Shown one piece after another: positions 5,906-6,276 of a stretch of 6,276 bases of DNA. The stretch's first letter is position 1; the number at the start of each line of letters is the position of its first letter. This stretch comes from SURF-24 sp964537965 (GTDB lineage Bacteria > Bacteroidota > Ignavibacteria > Ignavibacteriales > SURF-24): positions 1 through 6,276 of the forward strand of contig CAZIDB010000261.1 of assembly GCA_964537965.1 (NCBI GenBank). The letters run 5' to 3'. A program made the position numbers and the translations under genes. The notes under the pieces are model-generated. The model did no database searches. It was not told the DNA's origin and saw only the letters and a program-made list of their open reading frames with translations.

Positions 5906-6276
5906 TTACAGGTTTATTTCTTTAACGAAATTCTCATTTTCATAAAAACGCACATGCTTGAAATCCGCTTCAAGTGTTATAATTAAAGGAATTGCTGCAG
6001 TCCAGGTCATGTTCGCTGAAATCAGTTCAGATTTATACTTAACCAATAGAACGTTATTTAAAAGACCAATGCTTTCAACGCTTAGCTTGTAGTAGTCGTT
6101 TCCAAATTTTACCAATGAAACAATTTTCTTTGCCACAAAATCTTCTTCCGGTATTGTGGTTGATGTATCGGTAAAATTTATATGGAAATAAAGTGAATCA
6201 AATCCCTCCCTTGTATCAGTAAAATAATAAAATGTCGTATCGCTGTCAGCTCTCTGTCCTTTATAAGAGTAGTTTC
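5906..6276 (-). CDS. Hypothetical protein, 5' end beyond the window
   Basis: The frame ends at TAA (5906-5908) and stays open to the right edge, giving about 123 residues. A GTG at 6134-6136 could be taken as a start for a 76-residue protein, but no stop codon lies upstream of it in frame and the extra residues (GQRADSDTTFYYFTDTREGF and on) look like real protein, so it is more likely the C-terminal part of a longer gene. The visible part is rich in Thr, Tyr and Phe with short alternating hydrophobic strands (VKFGNDYYKLSVESIG, NNVLLVKYKS) and no catalytic motif or membrane segment, so a beta-rich exported or surface protein is possible. I do not recognise the family. It lies just upstream of the M23 gene and may share its transcript. 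Confidence 0.65.
   Translation of the reverse strand, partial: NYSYKGQRADSDTTFYYFTDTREGFDSLYFHINFTDTSTTIPEEDFVAKKIVSLVKFGNDYYKLSVESIGLLNNVLLVKYKSELISANMTWTAAIPLIITLEADFKHVRFYENENFVKEINL

Noticed and set aside
1..6276. CRISPR array, tRNA, rRNA, transposase or integrase, attachment sites
   Set aside because: I read both strands for regularly spaced repeats, RNA-gene cores and recombinase motifs and found none; the only repeat structure is the hairpin at 878-985, which is a single unit without spacers.

Overview
The window looks like part of a metagenome-assembled scaffold from an AT-rich bacterium of the Bacteroidota/Chlorobiota/Ignavibacteriota (FCB) group. Three things support this: two perfect matches to the Bacteroidota-type -7 promoter element TAnnTTTG just upstream of genes, signal peptides followed by Gln in the style of that group, and the general composition. 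Ignavibacteria is my best guess; the sequence alone does not prove it. A run of exactly 100 N (4727-4826) is an assembly gap.

Layout. (1) 1-876, + strand: the 3' part of a MEMO-family (AmmeMemoRadiSam protein B) gene, open at the left edge. (2) 877-1051: an intergenic region filled mostly by a long imperfect hairpin built from a reiterated 10-11-base unit, then a 16-base near-palindrome, then a promoter element placed so close to the next ATG that the transcript may be leaderless. (3) 1052-3822, + strand: four tightly packed genes, probably one operon: an orphan beta-class DNA methyltransferase, two tandem paralogous exported NTF2-like (SnoaL/DUF4440-type) proteins, and an FRG-domain protein. 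(4) 3924-5192, + strand: an aldo/keto reductase cut by the gap, and beyond the gap the C-terminal part of a nitroreductase. They read as one ORF only because the N run happens to keep frame. (5) 5239-6276, - strand, convergent: an M23 (LytM-like) zinc metallopeptidase preceded by the 3' part of an unrecognised gene that runs off the right edge.

How the genes may work together. The methyltransferase, the exported pair and the FRG gene are separated by 9 nt, 28 nt and 28 nt with no promoter seen between them, so co-transcription is likely. No restriction nuclease is visible. A DNA methyltransferase and an FRG-domain protein in one transcript could be a modification or defence-type cassette, but the two exported small proteins between them do not fit known restriction-modification layouts; this is the most unusual context in the window and remains a hypothesis. 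The reductase pair suggests a redox/detoxification locus. The minus-strand pair is envelope-related at least through the M23 enzyme.
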